Positions 9,038 to 16,662 of a stretch of 64,000 nt of DNA are shown here, one piece after another. A program made the translations under genes and the position numbers. Source of the DNA: G016756615 sp050958605 (GTDB lineage: Bacteria; Pseudomonadota; Alphaproteobacteria; Rhizobiales; Rhizobiaceae); NCBI RefSeq assembly GCF_050958605.1, contig NZ_JBJHDO010000008.1, positions 124,001 through 188,000 on the forward strand, written 5' to 3'. Below the pieces are notes generated by a model. The model was not told the origin of the DNA. It searched no databases and saw nothing but the letters and a program-made list of their open reading frames with translations. Position 1 is the stretch's first letter, and each line of letters begins with the position of its first letter.

Positions 9038-10704
9038 GCTTCGACCAGACCACACTTACGATCATCGCACGCGCGCTGCAGTCCGCGGCCGACGAGATGG
9101 CGACGAATCTGATCCGTTCGGCCTTTTCCGCCGTGGTGCGCGAGGCGCGCGATTGCTCCACCGCCTTGCTCGACGCCGAAGGGCGGGTCATCGCGCAGGC
9201 GGAGATGATCCCGATGCAGACGGCGGCGCTGAGCGCCGCCTTCACAGCCGCGCGCAAGGTTCTGGACCTGACGAGCGTCGCGCCGGGGCAGTTCGTCATC
9301 CTGAACGATCCCTATAGCGGCGGCCAGCACCTGAACGATATCATCGTTTTCAGCCCCATCTTCTGGGAGGGCGAATTGCTGGCATGGGCCGGCAGCACCG
9401 CCCATCACCTCGACATCGGCGGCGGCTCGGCCGGGGTGAACACCGCGGCCCGCGAGCTCCTGCAGGAGGGCGTCGTCATCCCTCCGCTGCTCCTCGACCT
9501 CGAACGTGACTGGAAGGGCGGCAATTTCGAGCGCTTCTTCTTCGCCAACATAAGGACTCCCGAGATCGGCCGAGGCGACATGGACGCGCAATTCGCAGCC
9601 AATTTCGTTGGCGAGCAGCGCATCCTCGCATTGGCGAAACGCTACGGCCTGGCAACCCTGCGCGAAGCCATGGCGGAAACCCTCAACTATTCGGAGCGTC
9701 GTATGCGGGCGGCCATCTCCGAGATTCCCGATGGCAGCTGGACCGGCATCGCCTACACCGACGGCGACGGCGTTACCAAGGGTGGCCCGCCGATAGAGAT
9801 CCGCGTCAAGGTCACCGTCAGGGGAGACGAGGTCGTCATCGATTTCACCGGCACCGCCGGGCAAGTACGCAGCATGTTCAATTCGCCCTACGCATCGAGT
9901 GTCGCGGCGGCGGTCACCGCGATCCGAGCGGTGCTTTCCGATACCGAGATGCCTGCAAATGACGGTTGCAATCGGCCACTGACCATCATACTCCCGGAAG
10001 GCTCCATCCTGAACCCGCATCCTGGCGCGCCGGTGCGCGCCCGCGCCACGGCTTCCTGCCGTGCCCTCGATGCGATTCATGACGCGCTGGGCCATGCGAT
10101 CCCGGACAGGATCCCGGCTCAGGGCAACAACGCCACGACAGGGCTCTTCCTGTCCTTTGCCCCTCCGGGAGGCAAGATGCGCATTCACCTCGACGTCCTC
10201 GGTGGTGGTTGGGGCGCCGCTCGCGGCTATGATGCGATCCATGCCACCGATCACATTCTTTCGTCATGCCGATTGACCCCGACGGAATCCATCGAGCAGA
10301 TCTATGAACACCTGCGCATGGAGTCCTTCGGCCTGTGCGAGCAATCCTGGGGGGAAGGACAGTTCAATGGCGGCATGGGGGTATTCCGCCGCTATAGGAT
10401 CACCCAGGACCACGTAACGCTCAGCCTCTATTCCGATCGATTCCTGCTTCCGCCGAAGGGACGCAATGGTGGTCGCGATGCGGAGCGGTCGAGCCTCAGG
10501 ATCGAGCGGCAGGGCGAAGTGATCGAGCTGGCGGGCAACAGCACCTTCGAAATGAAGCGCGATGACGTGGTCGAGATACGCATCGCCGGCGGCGGCGGCT
10601 GGGGCGATCCTTCGTTGCGCGCTCGGGGCCGCGTCGTGGCCGACCTCGAGGACGGGCTGATCAGTGCCGACACGGCGCGTCACGTCTATGCCTACAACCC
10701 TTAA
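9034..10704 (+). CDS. hyuB: Hydantoinase B/oxoprolinase family protein, HyuB-type subunit
   Basis: Starting at the ATG that overlaps the hyuA stop (ATGA), the product is 556 residues. It carries the Hydantoinase_B hallmarks NDPYSGGQHLNDI near residue 90 and AHHLDIGG soon after, and the glycine-rich C-terminal segment GGGGWGDP that ends many HyuB proteins. It is the partner of HyuA in ATP-driven opening of cyclic amides. Length is normal. The close coupling of the two genes, plus an upstream racemase and a downstream M20 hydrolase, reproduces the content of classical hyu clusters, though the exact substrate cannot be read from sequence. Confidence 0.88.
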   Translation: MSFDQTTLTIIARALQSAADEMATNLIRSAFSAVVREARDCSTALLDAEGRVIAQAEMIPMQTAALSAAFTAARKVLDLTSVAPGQFVILNDPYSGGQHLNDIIVFSPIFWEGELLAWAGSTAHHLDIGGGSAGVNTAARELLQEGVVIPPLLLDLERDWKGGNFERFFFANIRTPEIGRGDMDAQFAANFVGEQRILALAKRYGLATLREAMAETLNYSERRMRAAISEIPDGSWTGIAYTDGDGVTKGGPPIEIRVKVTVRGDEVVIDFTGTAGQVRSMFNSPYASSVAAAVTAIRAVLSDTEMPANDGCNRPLTIILPEGSILNPHPGAPVRARATASCRALDAIHDALGHAIPDRIPAQGNNATTGLFLSFAPPGGKMRIHLDVLGGGWGAARGYDAIHATDHILSSCRLTPTESIEQIYEHLRMESFGLCEQSWGEGQFNGGMGVFRRYRITQDHVTLSLYSDRFLLPPKGRNGGRDAERSSLRIERQGEVIELAGNSTFEMKRDDVVEIRIAGGGGWGDPSLRARGRVVADLEDGLISADTARHVYAYNP

Positions 10705-10720
10705 CCGCAAAGGTTCGCTC

Positions 10721-11887
10721 ATGAAGCCGAAAAGCATCCGCCCGGTCAGCGCGTTCGACGCCGATCGCATCCTTGCCGAGATCGTCAAATGGGTTGGGTT
10801 CGAGACCCCGTCCGATCGCCCCGACCTCATCGACGCCCTTCTCGATCACGTGGAAGGGCTGTTCGACGGCCTGCCCGTCGAACGTCGGCGCATTCCGGCA
10901 AGCGAAGGGAGGGGCGGCCAGCTTGTGCTGCGCTACGACCCGGCACGCTCCAATGCCGAGCCTCTCCTGTTCATGGGCCATATCGATACTGTCTGGGCGG
11001 CCGGTACGCTGGCGGAAAGGCCGGTGCGTCGCGATGGCGACAAGGTGTTCGGGCCGGGCATATTCGACATGAAGGCGGGCTCCTGTCTCGCCACGCTTAC
11101 CCTGCTCGACTTGGCTCGGGAAGGGATCGCTCCGCCCCGCCCCGTGGTCGTCTTTCTCAACAGCGACGAGGAGATAGGAAGCCACGTTTCCCGCGGCACG
11201 ATCGAGACGCTCGGCCGGGAAGCAGCGATGATCATGGTTCCCGAACCGTCCTTCGAGGCGGTCGGTACCGTCATCACCGCGCGTAAGGGCTGGGGTAACT
11301 TCACGCTGAAGGCGACCGGCGTTTCCGCCCATGCCGGTGGCAGCCTCCACGAAGGCCGCAGCGCAATACGCGAGATCGCCCGACATGTGATCGAGATCGA
11401 AGCGATGACCGAAAGCGAACCTCACGCCACCTTCAACGTGGGCACCATCGCCGGAGGCACACGGCCCAATGTCGTGCCGGCCGAAGCGTTGGCGGAGGTC
11501 GATATGCGCGTCGATAATATGGACGAGGCAAAACGGCTGGAGGCGGCGATCCTGGCTCGCCGGCCATTCGATCCGGATGTGAAGCTCGAAGTTACAGGCG
11601 GTATCAACCGCCCGCCGTTTGTCCGTTCAAGCGAAGTGGCGAGGCTGTATGAAGCGACGCGCGGCCTTGCCGACAGGCTGGGTCTGCCTCTTGGCGAAAC
11701 CCAGCGCGGCGGTGTCTCCGACGGCAATATTGTGGCCGCTCTGGGCAAGCCTGTGCTGGACGGCCTCGGTTGCTCAGGGGCCGGCGCGCACGCTCTGCAC
11801 GAACACATCCTCTACTCGACCATAGCGCCTCGCGCGGCGCTGATGTACGCCATGGCGACCGACGAGGCATACGCCGCCCAGTTCTAG
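10721..11887 (+). CDS. M20-family metallopeptidase, carboxypeptidase G2-like
   Basis: From the ATG at 10721 the product is about 388 residues. The di-zinc M20 site is intact: H87 and D89 in MGHIDTVW, D116 in FDMKAG, catalytic E150 and ligand E151 in NSDEEIGS, E175 in VPEPSFE, and a C-terminal histidine in GAHALHE. The sequence pattern GTLAERPVRRDG...GPGIFDMKAG is that of carboxypeptidase G2/glutamate-carboxypeptidase-like enzymes, not of AllC/HyuC N-carbamoyl amidases. It probably hydrolyses the amide or carbamoyl product left by HyuAB, but this is inferred. It begins 16 bp after hyuB and is last in the operon; no signal peptide is seen, so it is cytoplasmic. Confidence 0.85.
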   Translation: MKPKSIRPVSAFDADRILAEIVKWVGFETPSDRPDLIDALLDHVEGLFDGLPVERRRIPASEGRGGQLVLRYDPARSNAEPLLFMGHIDTVWAAGTLAERPVRRDGDKVFGPGIFDMKAGSCLATLTLLDLAREGIAPPRPVVVFLNSDEEIGSHVSRGTIETLGREAAMIMVPEPSFEAVGTVITARKGWGNFTLKATGVSAHAGGSLHEGRSAIREIARHVIEIEAMTESEPHATFNVGTIAGGTRPNVVPAEALAEVDMRVDNMDEAKRLEAAILARRPFDPDVKLEVTGGINRPPFVRSSEVARLYEATRGLADRLGLPLGETQRGGVSDGNIVAALGKPVLDGLGCSGAGAHALHEHILYSTIAPRAALMYAMATDEAYAAQF

Positions 11888-11894
11888 CCATTGC

Positions 11895-11933
11895 AGAGCG
11901 CCCGGCGCGTCCGAATGGACGCGTGGGCCCTCT
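11895..11933. terminator. Bidirectional terminator-like hairpin
   Basis: CGCGTCC-GAAT-GGACGCG is a perfect 7-bp stem with a tetraloop, extended outward by AGAGCGCCC/GGGCCCTCT (8 of 9 pairing). It fills the 50-bp gap between two convergent genes, ending at 11887 (+) and 11938 (-). No T-run is present. Confidence 0.6.
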
Positions 11934-11937
11934 GGAG

Positions 11938-12642
11938 TCACCCCCGCGCGGGAATGCTCAACCCGCGCTGCGACGCCGGCCGGTCGAAAGCCCGCTCGAG
12001 CCAAGCCATGGTGTTCGGGAAGTCCTTGAAGCCGACCAGCGCATCGGCCTCGTAATAGACCTTCAGGTTCCGCACCCACGGGAAGGTCGTGATGTCGGCG
12101 ATCGTATATTCGTCGCCCATGACCCATTTGCGACCGATCAGGCGGCCTTCCAGCACACCGAGCAGGCGCTTGGATTCTGCCGCGTAGCGTTGAAGCGGTC
12201 GCTTGTCCTCGATTTCCCGCCCGGCAAATTTGTTGAAGAAGCCGACCTGCCCGAACATCGGGCCGATCGCCGCCATTTGGAAGAACACCCATTGCAGCGT
12301 TTCGTAACGTCGGGCGGCATCGGCGGGGATCAGCTTTCCGGTTTTTTCGGCGAGGTAGGTGAGGATGGCGCCGGACTCGAACAGACCGAGCGGCTTGCCT
12401 CCCGGGCCATTGGGATCGATGATCGCGGGGATCTTGCCGTTGGGATTGAGCGACAGGAATTCCGGCGTCCAGCTTTCGTTCTTGCCGATGTCGACCAGAT
12501 GCGGCTCGTAAGGAATCTCGATCTCCTCGAGCATGATCGAAACCTTCGCGCCGTTGGGCGTCGGCAGCGAGTAAAGTTGCAATATGTCGGGATTCTTCGC
12601 GGGCCAGCGCTTGGTGATCGGGAAGGCGGAAAGATCGGCCAT
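11938..12642 (-). CDS. Glutathione S-transferase family protein, YfcG/nu-class-like
   Basis: The 234-residue protein opens with DILQLYSLPTPNGAKVSIMLEE, the thioredoxin-fold N-terminus of nu-class GSTs (YfcG/YghU group), where the threonine and asparagine after SLP take the place of an N-terminal cysteine. The NPNGKIPAIID loop and ESGAILTYLAEKTG (glutathione gamma-glutamyl contact, Glu-Ser) are present. An all-helical C-terminal domain follows, with VMGDEYTIADITTFPW. Members of this class have disulfide-bond reductase or peroxidase activity with glutathione. It stands alone, convergent with the hydantoin operon. No physiological link to that operon is evident. Confidence 0.85.
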   Translation of the reverse strand: MADLSAFPITKRWPAKNPDILQLYSLPTPNGAKVSIMLEEIEIPYEPHLVDIGKNESWTPEFLSLNPNGKIPAIIDPNGPGGKPLGLFESGAILTYLAEKTGKLIPADAARRYETLQWVFFQMAAIGPMFGQVGFFNKFAGREIEDKRPLQRYAAESKRLLGVLEGRLIGRKWVMGDEYTIADITTFPWVRNLKVYYEADALVGFKDFPNTMAWLERAFDRPASQRGLSIPARG

Positions 12643-12957
12643 CAGGGATTCCTTGGGAGGGGGAGAAGATGTGACGGCCTTGGAATTAGACCCTCAAACG
12701 CCGTCGATCAATCCTGACAGCCGCACAGGCGCACCTTCCGAGCCCTCGACATACGATCGCCGAAGCAGACACACGCTCCCGCGGAGACTGCCGTGCGGTT
12801 CGAGCCGGGCCAGGGGCGCGATGCCGGCTCCGCTTTCGGCCCGTGTCGTATACGGCTTTCCAGCAGAAGGTGATGGAAGCTTCGATGCCCGGGCAAAACC
12901 TGGAGCTTGGCCGCGTTATTGCAACGTCAGGTGATTCCCACTTGGCTGCCAAACGCT
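12643..12957. other. Intergenic region without recognisable gene
   Basis: This 315-bp stretch separates two minus-strand genes. Short frames exist on both strands but have no family resemblance or convincing start. It presumably holds the promoter of the GST-like gene and the 3' end of the secreted-protein transcript. Nothing else was recognised. Confidence 0.4.
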
Positions 12958-13446
12958 CTACCGCGGTGGTTTGGCGGCAGCGTAGATCACCACGCTGCTG
13001 GATCCGTCGAAATCGACGGCAAGCACGTCGCGGATCAGAACCTGTCGAGAATCGATCGCATGGTAGAGCATGGCGTTGCCTTCGATTTCCTGACGAAGTT
13101 CGGTCACTTCCGCCTGGTGCTCCTTGACCTTGGCCTCGATCTCGGGCGGCGGCCCGCCTTCGGTGACCGCGGCGTCGGTCAGAAAGACGATATCGACCTT
13201 GTCGAGCTTCGAGGTTTTGCGGACCATGCCGATATTGTCGCCGGTCTTTTCGATCGCAGCGATGACCTTGTCGGCATCGACCGTGGCCTGTGTTTCTTCC
13301 TCCTTCACGTCGGACCCGATGATCTTGTCGACGGCCTCCCTATTATCGAGGCCTTGCGCGAGAAGCGTGGCCTGCGGAATGGCCGTCGTAAGGAACAGGG
13401 CCGCGGCGATCGCCTGAAGGGATCTGGCTTCGATGAACGTCGGCAT
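12958..13446 (-). CDS. Putative secreted protein of unknown function
   Basis: The 162-residue product starts with a likely signal peptide (basic residue, hydrophobic core AIAAALFLTTAIPQATLLAQG, cleavage near residue 31). The mature part is acidic and helical in the middle (VDADKVIAAIEKTGDN; EIEAKVKEHQAEVTELRQEIEGN) and ends in a short beta-rich segment, VDFDGSSSVVIYAAAK. No family was recognised. A GAAAGGGG ribosome-binding site precedes the ATG. It lies 131 bp downstream of, and on the same strand as, another small secreted protein with a similar beta-tail pattern, so the two may act together in the envelope. Codon pattern looks genuinely coding; function unknown. Confidence 0.7.
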   Translation of the reverse strand: MPTFIEARSLQAIAAALFLTTAIPQATLLAQGLDNREAVDKIIGSDVKEEETQATVDADKVIAAIEKTGDNIGMVRKTSKLDKVDIVFLTDAAVTEGGPPPEIEAKVKEHQAEVTELRQEIEGNAMLYHAIDSRQVLIRDVLAVDFDGSSSVVIYAAAKPPR

Positions 13447-13577
13447 TGTCCACCCCTTTCAAGAGTCGTGCTGGCGCAAAATTGGTGGCGCGAAAAGAAC
13501 AGAACGATTCCCGCCCGGACGGGGTTCCCAGGCAGATACGGCGGGGCGGATGAAGGCCGTCCCGCCGCGCCGGGCCA

Positions 13578-13958
13578 TCAGCTCCGTTTCTTGGTGATCA
13601 GGGTCAGGGCGCCGTCATTGCCCATGGTGGCGGCGATGACCTGGGCGGAACTCAGCCCCTTGGCATCGAGAGCCGATTTGACCTTCGGCGTCGCGTCGAT
13701 CGAGCTGCGAAGCTTCTGCAGGTCCTCCTCGCTTCGCTGGGAAACGAGCTCGTTTACCTGGGTCTGTGTGGTCTCCGGCAATTCGGTGATGTCGACGACG
13801 CTGACGCTCTGGATCTCAGGCACTCCGGATTGCGCTTCCGGCGCTGCTGGGGCGGGCTGCGCGGGCGCTGCGGGTGCCGGCGCCGGCTGCTGTTGGGCGC
13901 TCGCCGCAGAGGCGAGCATCAGGGCGGCGCTGGCCGCGAGAATTGTCGTCTTACGCAT
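13578..13958 (-). CDS. Putative secreted proline/alanine-rich small protein
   Basis: From the ATG at 13958 the product is 126 residues. A signal peptide (MRKTTILAASAALMLASAASAQ) is followed by a low-complexity Pro-Ala linker of about 25 residues and a compact C-terminal domain containing VSVVDITELPETTQTQVNELV and a NDGALTLITKK tail. A much longer in-frame upstream extension lacks coding character and was rejected. The C-terminal domain seems to be a small alpha/beta unit, but no family was recognised. It is periplasmic or surface-exposed by prediction. It is probably transcribed with the gene at 12958. Confidence 0.7.
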   Translation of the reverse strand: MRKTTILAASAALMLASAASAQQQPAPAPAAPAQPAPAAPEAQSGVPEIQSVSVVDITELPETTQTQVNELVSQRSEEDLQKLRSSIDATPKVKSALDAKGLSSAQVIAATMGNDGALTLITKKRS

Positions 13959-14244
13959 GGATCTTCCTTTCCATCGTTGGGCGAACAGACAATTTTGGGG
14001 GCACCTCCACCTGATACGGCAAATGAGGACACAAGCTGTCGCCGGACGGGTTATTGCATGACCATTCCAAGGCCGGAATGTGGACCCGCCGCTTCGGTCG
14101 CGTGATGCCGCATCGAGGGGAAACTTGGGAGGTGCTCGCCGACGAGGAACTCCTCGTCTGTCAGCCGGACGGTGTTGCCTATGGCGCAGCGCCGCTTCCT
14201 GCTCTAAACCGGGACAGGAAGCAGTTCGCGGTCTGGTTGTCCTG

Positions 14245-14682
14245 ATGAAATCCCTGGTCGCCTCCTGGCAGTTCTGGGCGTTGATGTCGGCGTGTTTTGC
14301 CGCGCTCACGGCGATTTTCGCAAAGGTCGGCGTGGAGAACGTCAGTTCCGATCTCGCGACCTTCATCCGTACGGTGGTCATCCTGGCGATGGTCGGCGGC
14401 ATCCTCGTCGCCACCGGCCAGTGGCAGCCGCCGGGCTCCGTGTCCGGCCGCACCTGGACCTTTCTCGTCCTGTCGGGATTTGCCACCGGCGCCTCCTGGC
14501 TGTGTTATTTCCGGGCGCTGAAGCTCGGCGACGCCGCGCGTGTCGCTCCGCTCGACAAGTTGAGCGTCATTCTGGTCGCCGTCTTCGGCGTGCTTTTCCT
14601 CGGCGAGAGGCTATCCCTCTTCAACTGGCTCGGCGTTGCCATGATCGCGGCGGGCGTCGTGCTGCTGACGGCGAGGCTGTAG
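14245..14682 (+). CDS. Half-size EamA/DMT-superfamily membrane protein
   Basis: The product has 145 residues and about five membrane helices. It matches a single EamA repeat (ALTAIFAKVGVENVSSDLATFIRTVVI at the start; SWLCYFRALKLGDAARVAPLDKLSVILVAVFGVLFLGERL, then a last helix). Full-length drug/metabolite transporters carry two such repeats, while half-size members of about 140 residues act as homodimers. The substrate is unknown. Its stop is only two bases before the GTG start of the next membrane protein, so the two are probably co-translated. Confidence 0.8.
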   Translation: MKSLVASWQFWALMSACFAALTAIFAKVGVENVSSDLATFIRTVVILAMVGGILVATGQWQPPGSVSGRTWTFLVLSGFATGASWLCYFRALKLGDAARVAPLDKLSVILVAVFGVLFLGERLSLFNWLGVAMIAAGVVLLTARL

Positions 14683-14684
14683 CC

Positions 14685-15275
14685 GTGGAGCCGGGGACCA
14701 CTCACGGTGCGGAGGCTTTCCCGCACATCCGCATCGTCATGGGCATGGTCGTCGGCCTCGGCGTAACGCGACTCTTGACGGGTGTCGCTCGCATCATCCA
14801 GCATCCCGGACAATATCGGCTCTACCCTGTGCATCTCGCCTGGGTCGCCTCGGTACTGCTGACACTGATCCATTTTTGGTGGTGGGAGTTCGGCCTGTTC
14901 GGCATCACGCGCTGGACCTTCGAGACGTACCTTTTCATCGTCGCCTATGCGGTAATGCTGTTCCTGCTTTCGGCGCTGCTGTTTCCAGACAGTATGTTCG
15001 ACTATGCCGGCTATGAAGATTTCTTCATTTCGCGACGCGGCTGGTTCTTCGGCTTGCTGGCCGTCACCTTTGCCGCTGACTTGGTCGACACGCTCATCAA
15101 GGGCAAGGAGCATTTCGAGCGGTTCGGCTGGGAGTATTTGATCCGAACGCCGCTATTGTTCGCTCTCTGCATCGTCGCGGCAATCACCCCCAACAGACGC
15201 TTCCATGCGGTCTTCGTCGCAGGAACCTTGATCTATCAGATCTCATGGATCCTAAGGCTGTTCGACTCGCTGTAA
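14685..15275 (+). CDS. Conserved hypothetical integral membrane protein
   Basis: A GTG at 14685 gives about 196 residues; an ATG at 14739 would remove the first 18. At least five hydrophobic helices are visible (around VVGLGVTRLLTG, LAWVASVLLTLIHFWWWEFGLF, LFIVAYAVMLFLLSALLFP, FFGLLAVTFAADLVDTL, and a C-terminal TLIYQISWILRLF). The tryptophan-rich HFWWWEFGLFGITRW segment and the DYAGYEDFFISRR loop are distinctive. No family with known function was recognised. It follows the EamA-like gene by two bases and may be a partner or simply co-transcribed. Confidence 0.65.
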   Translation: MEPGTTHGAEAFPHIRIVMGMVVGLGVTRLLTGVARIIQHPGQYRLYPVHLAWVASVLLTLIHFWWWEFGLFGITRWTFETYLFIVAYAVMLFLLSALLFPDSMFDYAGYEDFFISRRGWFFGLLAVTFAADLVDTLIKGKEHFERFGWEYLIRTPLLFALCIVAAITPNRRFHAVFVAGTLIYQISWILRLFDSL

Positions 15276-15328
15276 CCCGGAGCATCGATTAGACTGGGGA
15301 ATATCTTGTGGAGGAAAGGCAGGTCGAA

Positions 15329-15928
15329 ATGTATCAAGCCGTTGGTGCGCCCGGAACGCGTGTCGGCCGTGTCCTTTGGATGCTGGAAGAGCTCGGCGAG
15401 CCCTATGAATTCGTGAAGGTCGGCATCCACTCACCCGAAATGTACGCGCTGAACCCTTCGGGCAAGTCGCCGGCGCTGGTGGACGGCGACGTGGTGGTCA
15501 CCGATTCCGCGGCGATCTGCGTCTACCTGGCCGACAAGCACGCAGACAAGGGCATGGGCGCGGCGCCGGGCTGCGCGGGCCGGGCCGAGATGGATGGCTG
15601 GATGCATTTTCTCCAGTCCGAATTCGAGGCGCCTTTGTGGAACAAGCTGCGCCATCGCATGCTGCTGCCCGACGAGGTGCGCGTCGATGTCGGTCCGGCG
15701 ACCGCGTATGATTTCGCCAATGAACTGCGCACGCTGGAGCGCAGGCTTGCAGACAAAGAGTTTGCGCTGGGCGACCGCTTCAGCGCGGTGGATGTGGTGC
15801 TTGGCGACATGGGTGCCTGGGCAAGGGCGGCAAAGTTCGGGGTCGAGGCGCCGGCGATCAACGCCTATTTCGACCGCGTCCTGTCGCGGCCGGCGCGGCA
15901 GCGTGCCCTGGCCAAGGGGGCAAAGTGA
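15329..15928 (+). CDS. Glutathione S-transferase family protein
   Basis: From the ATG at 15329, preceded by GAGGAAAGG, the product is 199 residues. The N-terminal thioredoxin-fold part includes GTRVGRVLWMLEELGEPYEFV, NPSGKSPALVDGDVVVTDSAAICVYLAD with the cis-Pro and the acidic-Ser glutathione contact. The C-terminal helical domain contains FALGDRFSAVDVVLGDMGAWA. No N-terminal catalytic cysteine or tyrosine is obvious, with Gly-Thr-Arg occupying that position, so reaction type is uncertain. A role in detoxification or glutathione conjugation is only a family-level statement. Confidence 0.82.
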   Translation: MYQAVGAPGTRVGRVLWMLEELGEPYEFVKVGIHSPEMYALNPSGKSPALVDGDVVVTDSAAICVYLADKHADKGMGAAPGCAGRAEMDGWMHFLQSEFEAPLWNKLRHRMLLPDEVRVDVGPATAYDFANELRTLERRLADKEFALGDRFSAVDVVLGDMGAWARAAKFGVEAPAINAYFDRVLSRPARQRALAKGAK

Positions 15929-15976
15929 TGCAGCGCGCCGTCGCGGTCGAAAGGGTCGCGAGAGGAAAGCATCACG

Positions 15977-16192
15977 AGTGAGGCCGTTCGACGTGGCCGT
16001 GCTGGTTGAGGACGAGCGTCATGTCCGGCGCAGAGCGATCACGCTCGGCCGGGGCGCCAAGGTCTCGTGGACTTTCCGAGGCCATGTGCGGGGAGACGGC
16101 GACGCGCTGATCCCTGAGAACGGCCGCCCGGGTCGAGATCGGGGCCGCCGAGGAGGAGCTCTTCGACATTCGCGGCCGTAACAGGCCCATTG
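15977..16192 (+). pseudogene. Possible decayed coding remnant
   Basis: Between the GST gene and the MarR gene, one frame reads RPFDVAVLVEDERHVRRRA. After an apparent shift near 16110-16130 another frame reads ARVEIGAAEEELFDIRGR. Both have coding-like composition but neither forms a complete gene with a good start. This could be a frameshifted gene remnant; no family was recognised and chance GC-rich composition remains possible. Confidence 0.25.
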
Positions 16193-16200
16193 TCCTGTCA

Positions 16201-16662
16201 CTACTCGCTGATCCTCCCCAACAACTTCAGCAACGTGCCCGCTTCGCGCTGCGTCAACGGCTGCAGCGTTTCGGCGGTGATCTCCTGCGCGAGAGGGATA
16301 AGCCGTTCTACCGCCTGCCGCCCGGCGTCGGTCAGGCTGACCAACACCCGGCGCTTGTCGCCATCGTGGCGGGCGATCTCGACGAAGTCTCGTGCCTTCA
16401 GCCGGTCGATGACACCCTTGATGGTGGCGGCGTCCATGGCGATCAGCGTGCCGAGCTGGTTCTGCGAAGTTGCGCCGACCTCATGCAGCTTGGCGAGCGC
16501 GGCGAATTGGGGCGGGGTCAGGTCGCCGATGCGCGAGGCGAAGATCGCGACATGGCGCTGATGCGCCTTGCGCAGGACGAAGCCGATCTGATCCTGAAGA
16601 CGGTAGGTCTCGTCGCCGGGCTCGGTGTCGACCAGTCGCAGGCTGCCTTCTTCCCTGTTCAC
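16201..16662 (-). CDS. MarR-family transcriptional regulator
   Basis: A GTG at 16662 overlaps the stop of the upstream gene (GTGA), giving 153 residues. The winged helix is clear: LTPPQFAALAKLHEVGATSQNQLGTLIAMDAATIKGVIDRLKARDFVEIARHDGDKRRVLVSLTDAG, the standard MarR recognition helix and wing, flanked by dimerisation helices. It is the last gene of a six-gene coupled operon for heterocycle-type oxidation and reduction, so it likely represses that operon in response to the substrate or an intermediate. A palindrome upstream of the first gene (23283-23300) is a candidate binding site. Regulation is inferred. Confidence 0.9.
   Translation of the reverse strand: MNREEGSLRLVDTEPGDETYRLQDQIGFVLRKAHQRHVAIFASRIGDLTPPQFAALAKLHEVGATSQNQLGTLIAMDAATIKGVIDRLKARDFVEIARHDGDKRRVLVSLTDAGRQAVERLIPLAQEITAETLQPLTQREAGTLLKLLGRISE

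Noticed and set aside
10721..11887. Assignment of the M20 gene as HyuC (N-carbamoyl amino-acid hydrolase)
   Set aside because: The motif set MGHIDTVW, GPGIFDMKAG and DEEIGS fits carboxypeptidase G2-like enzymes; AllC/HyuC patterns are missing.
11895..11933. Attachment site or mobile-element end at the hairpin after the M20 gene
   Set aside because: It is a simple convergent-gene hairpin with no integrase, transposase or flanking direct repeat nearby.
14102..14160. Palindrome GACGAGGAACTCCTCGTC as operator for the EamA-like gene
   Set aside because: Short, GC-rich and imperfect; such sequences are frequent by chance in this composition.
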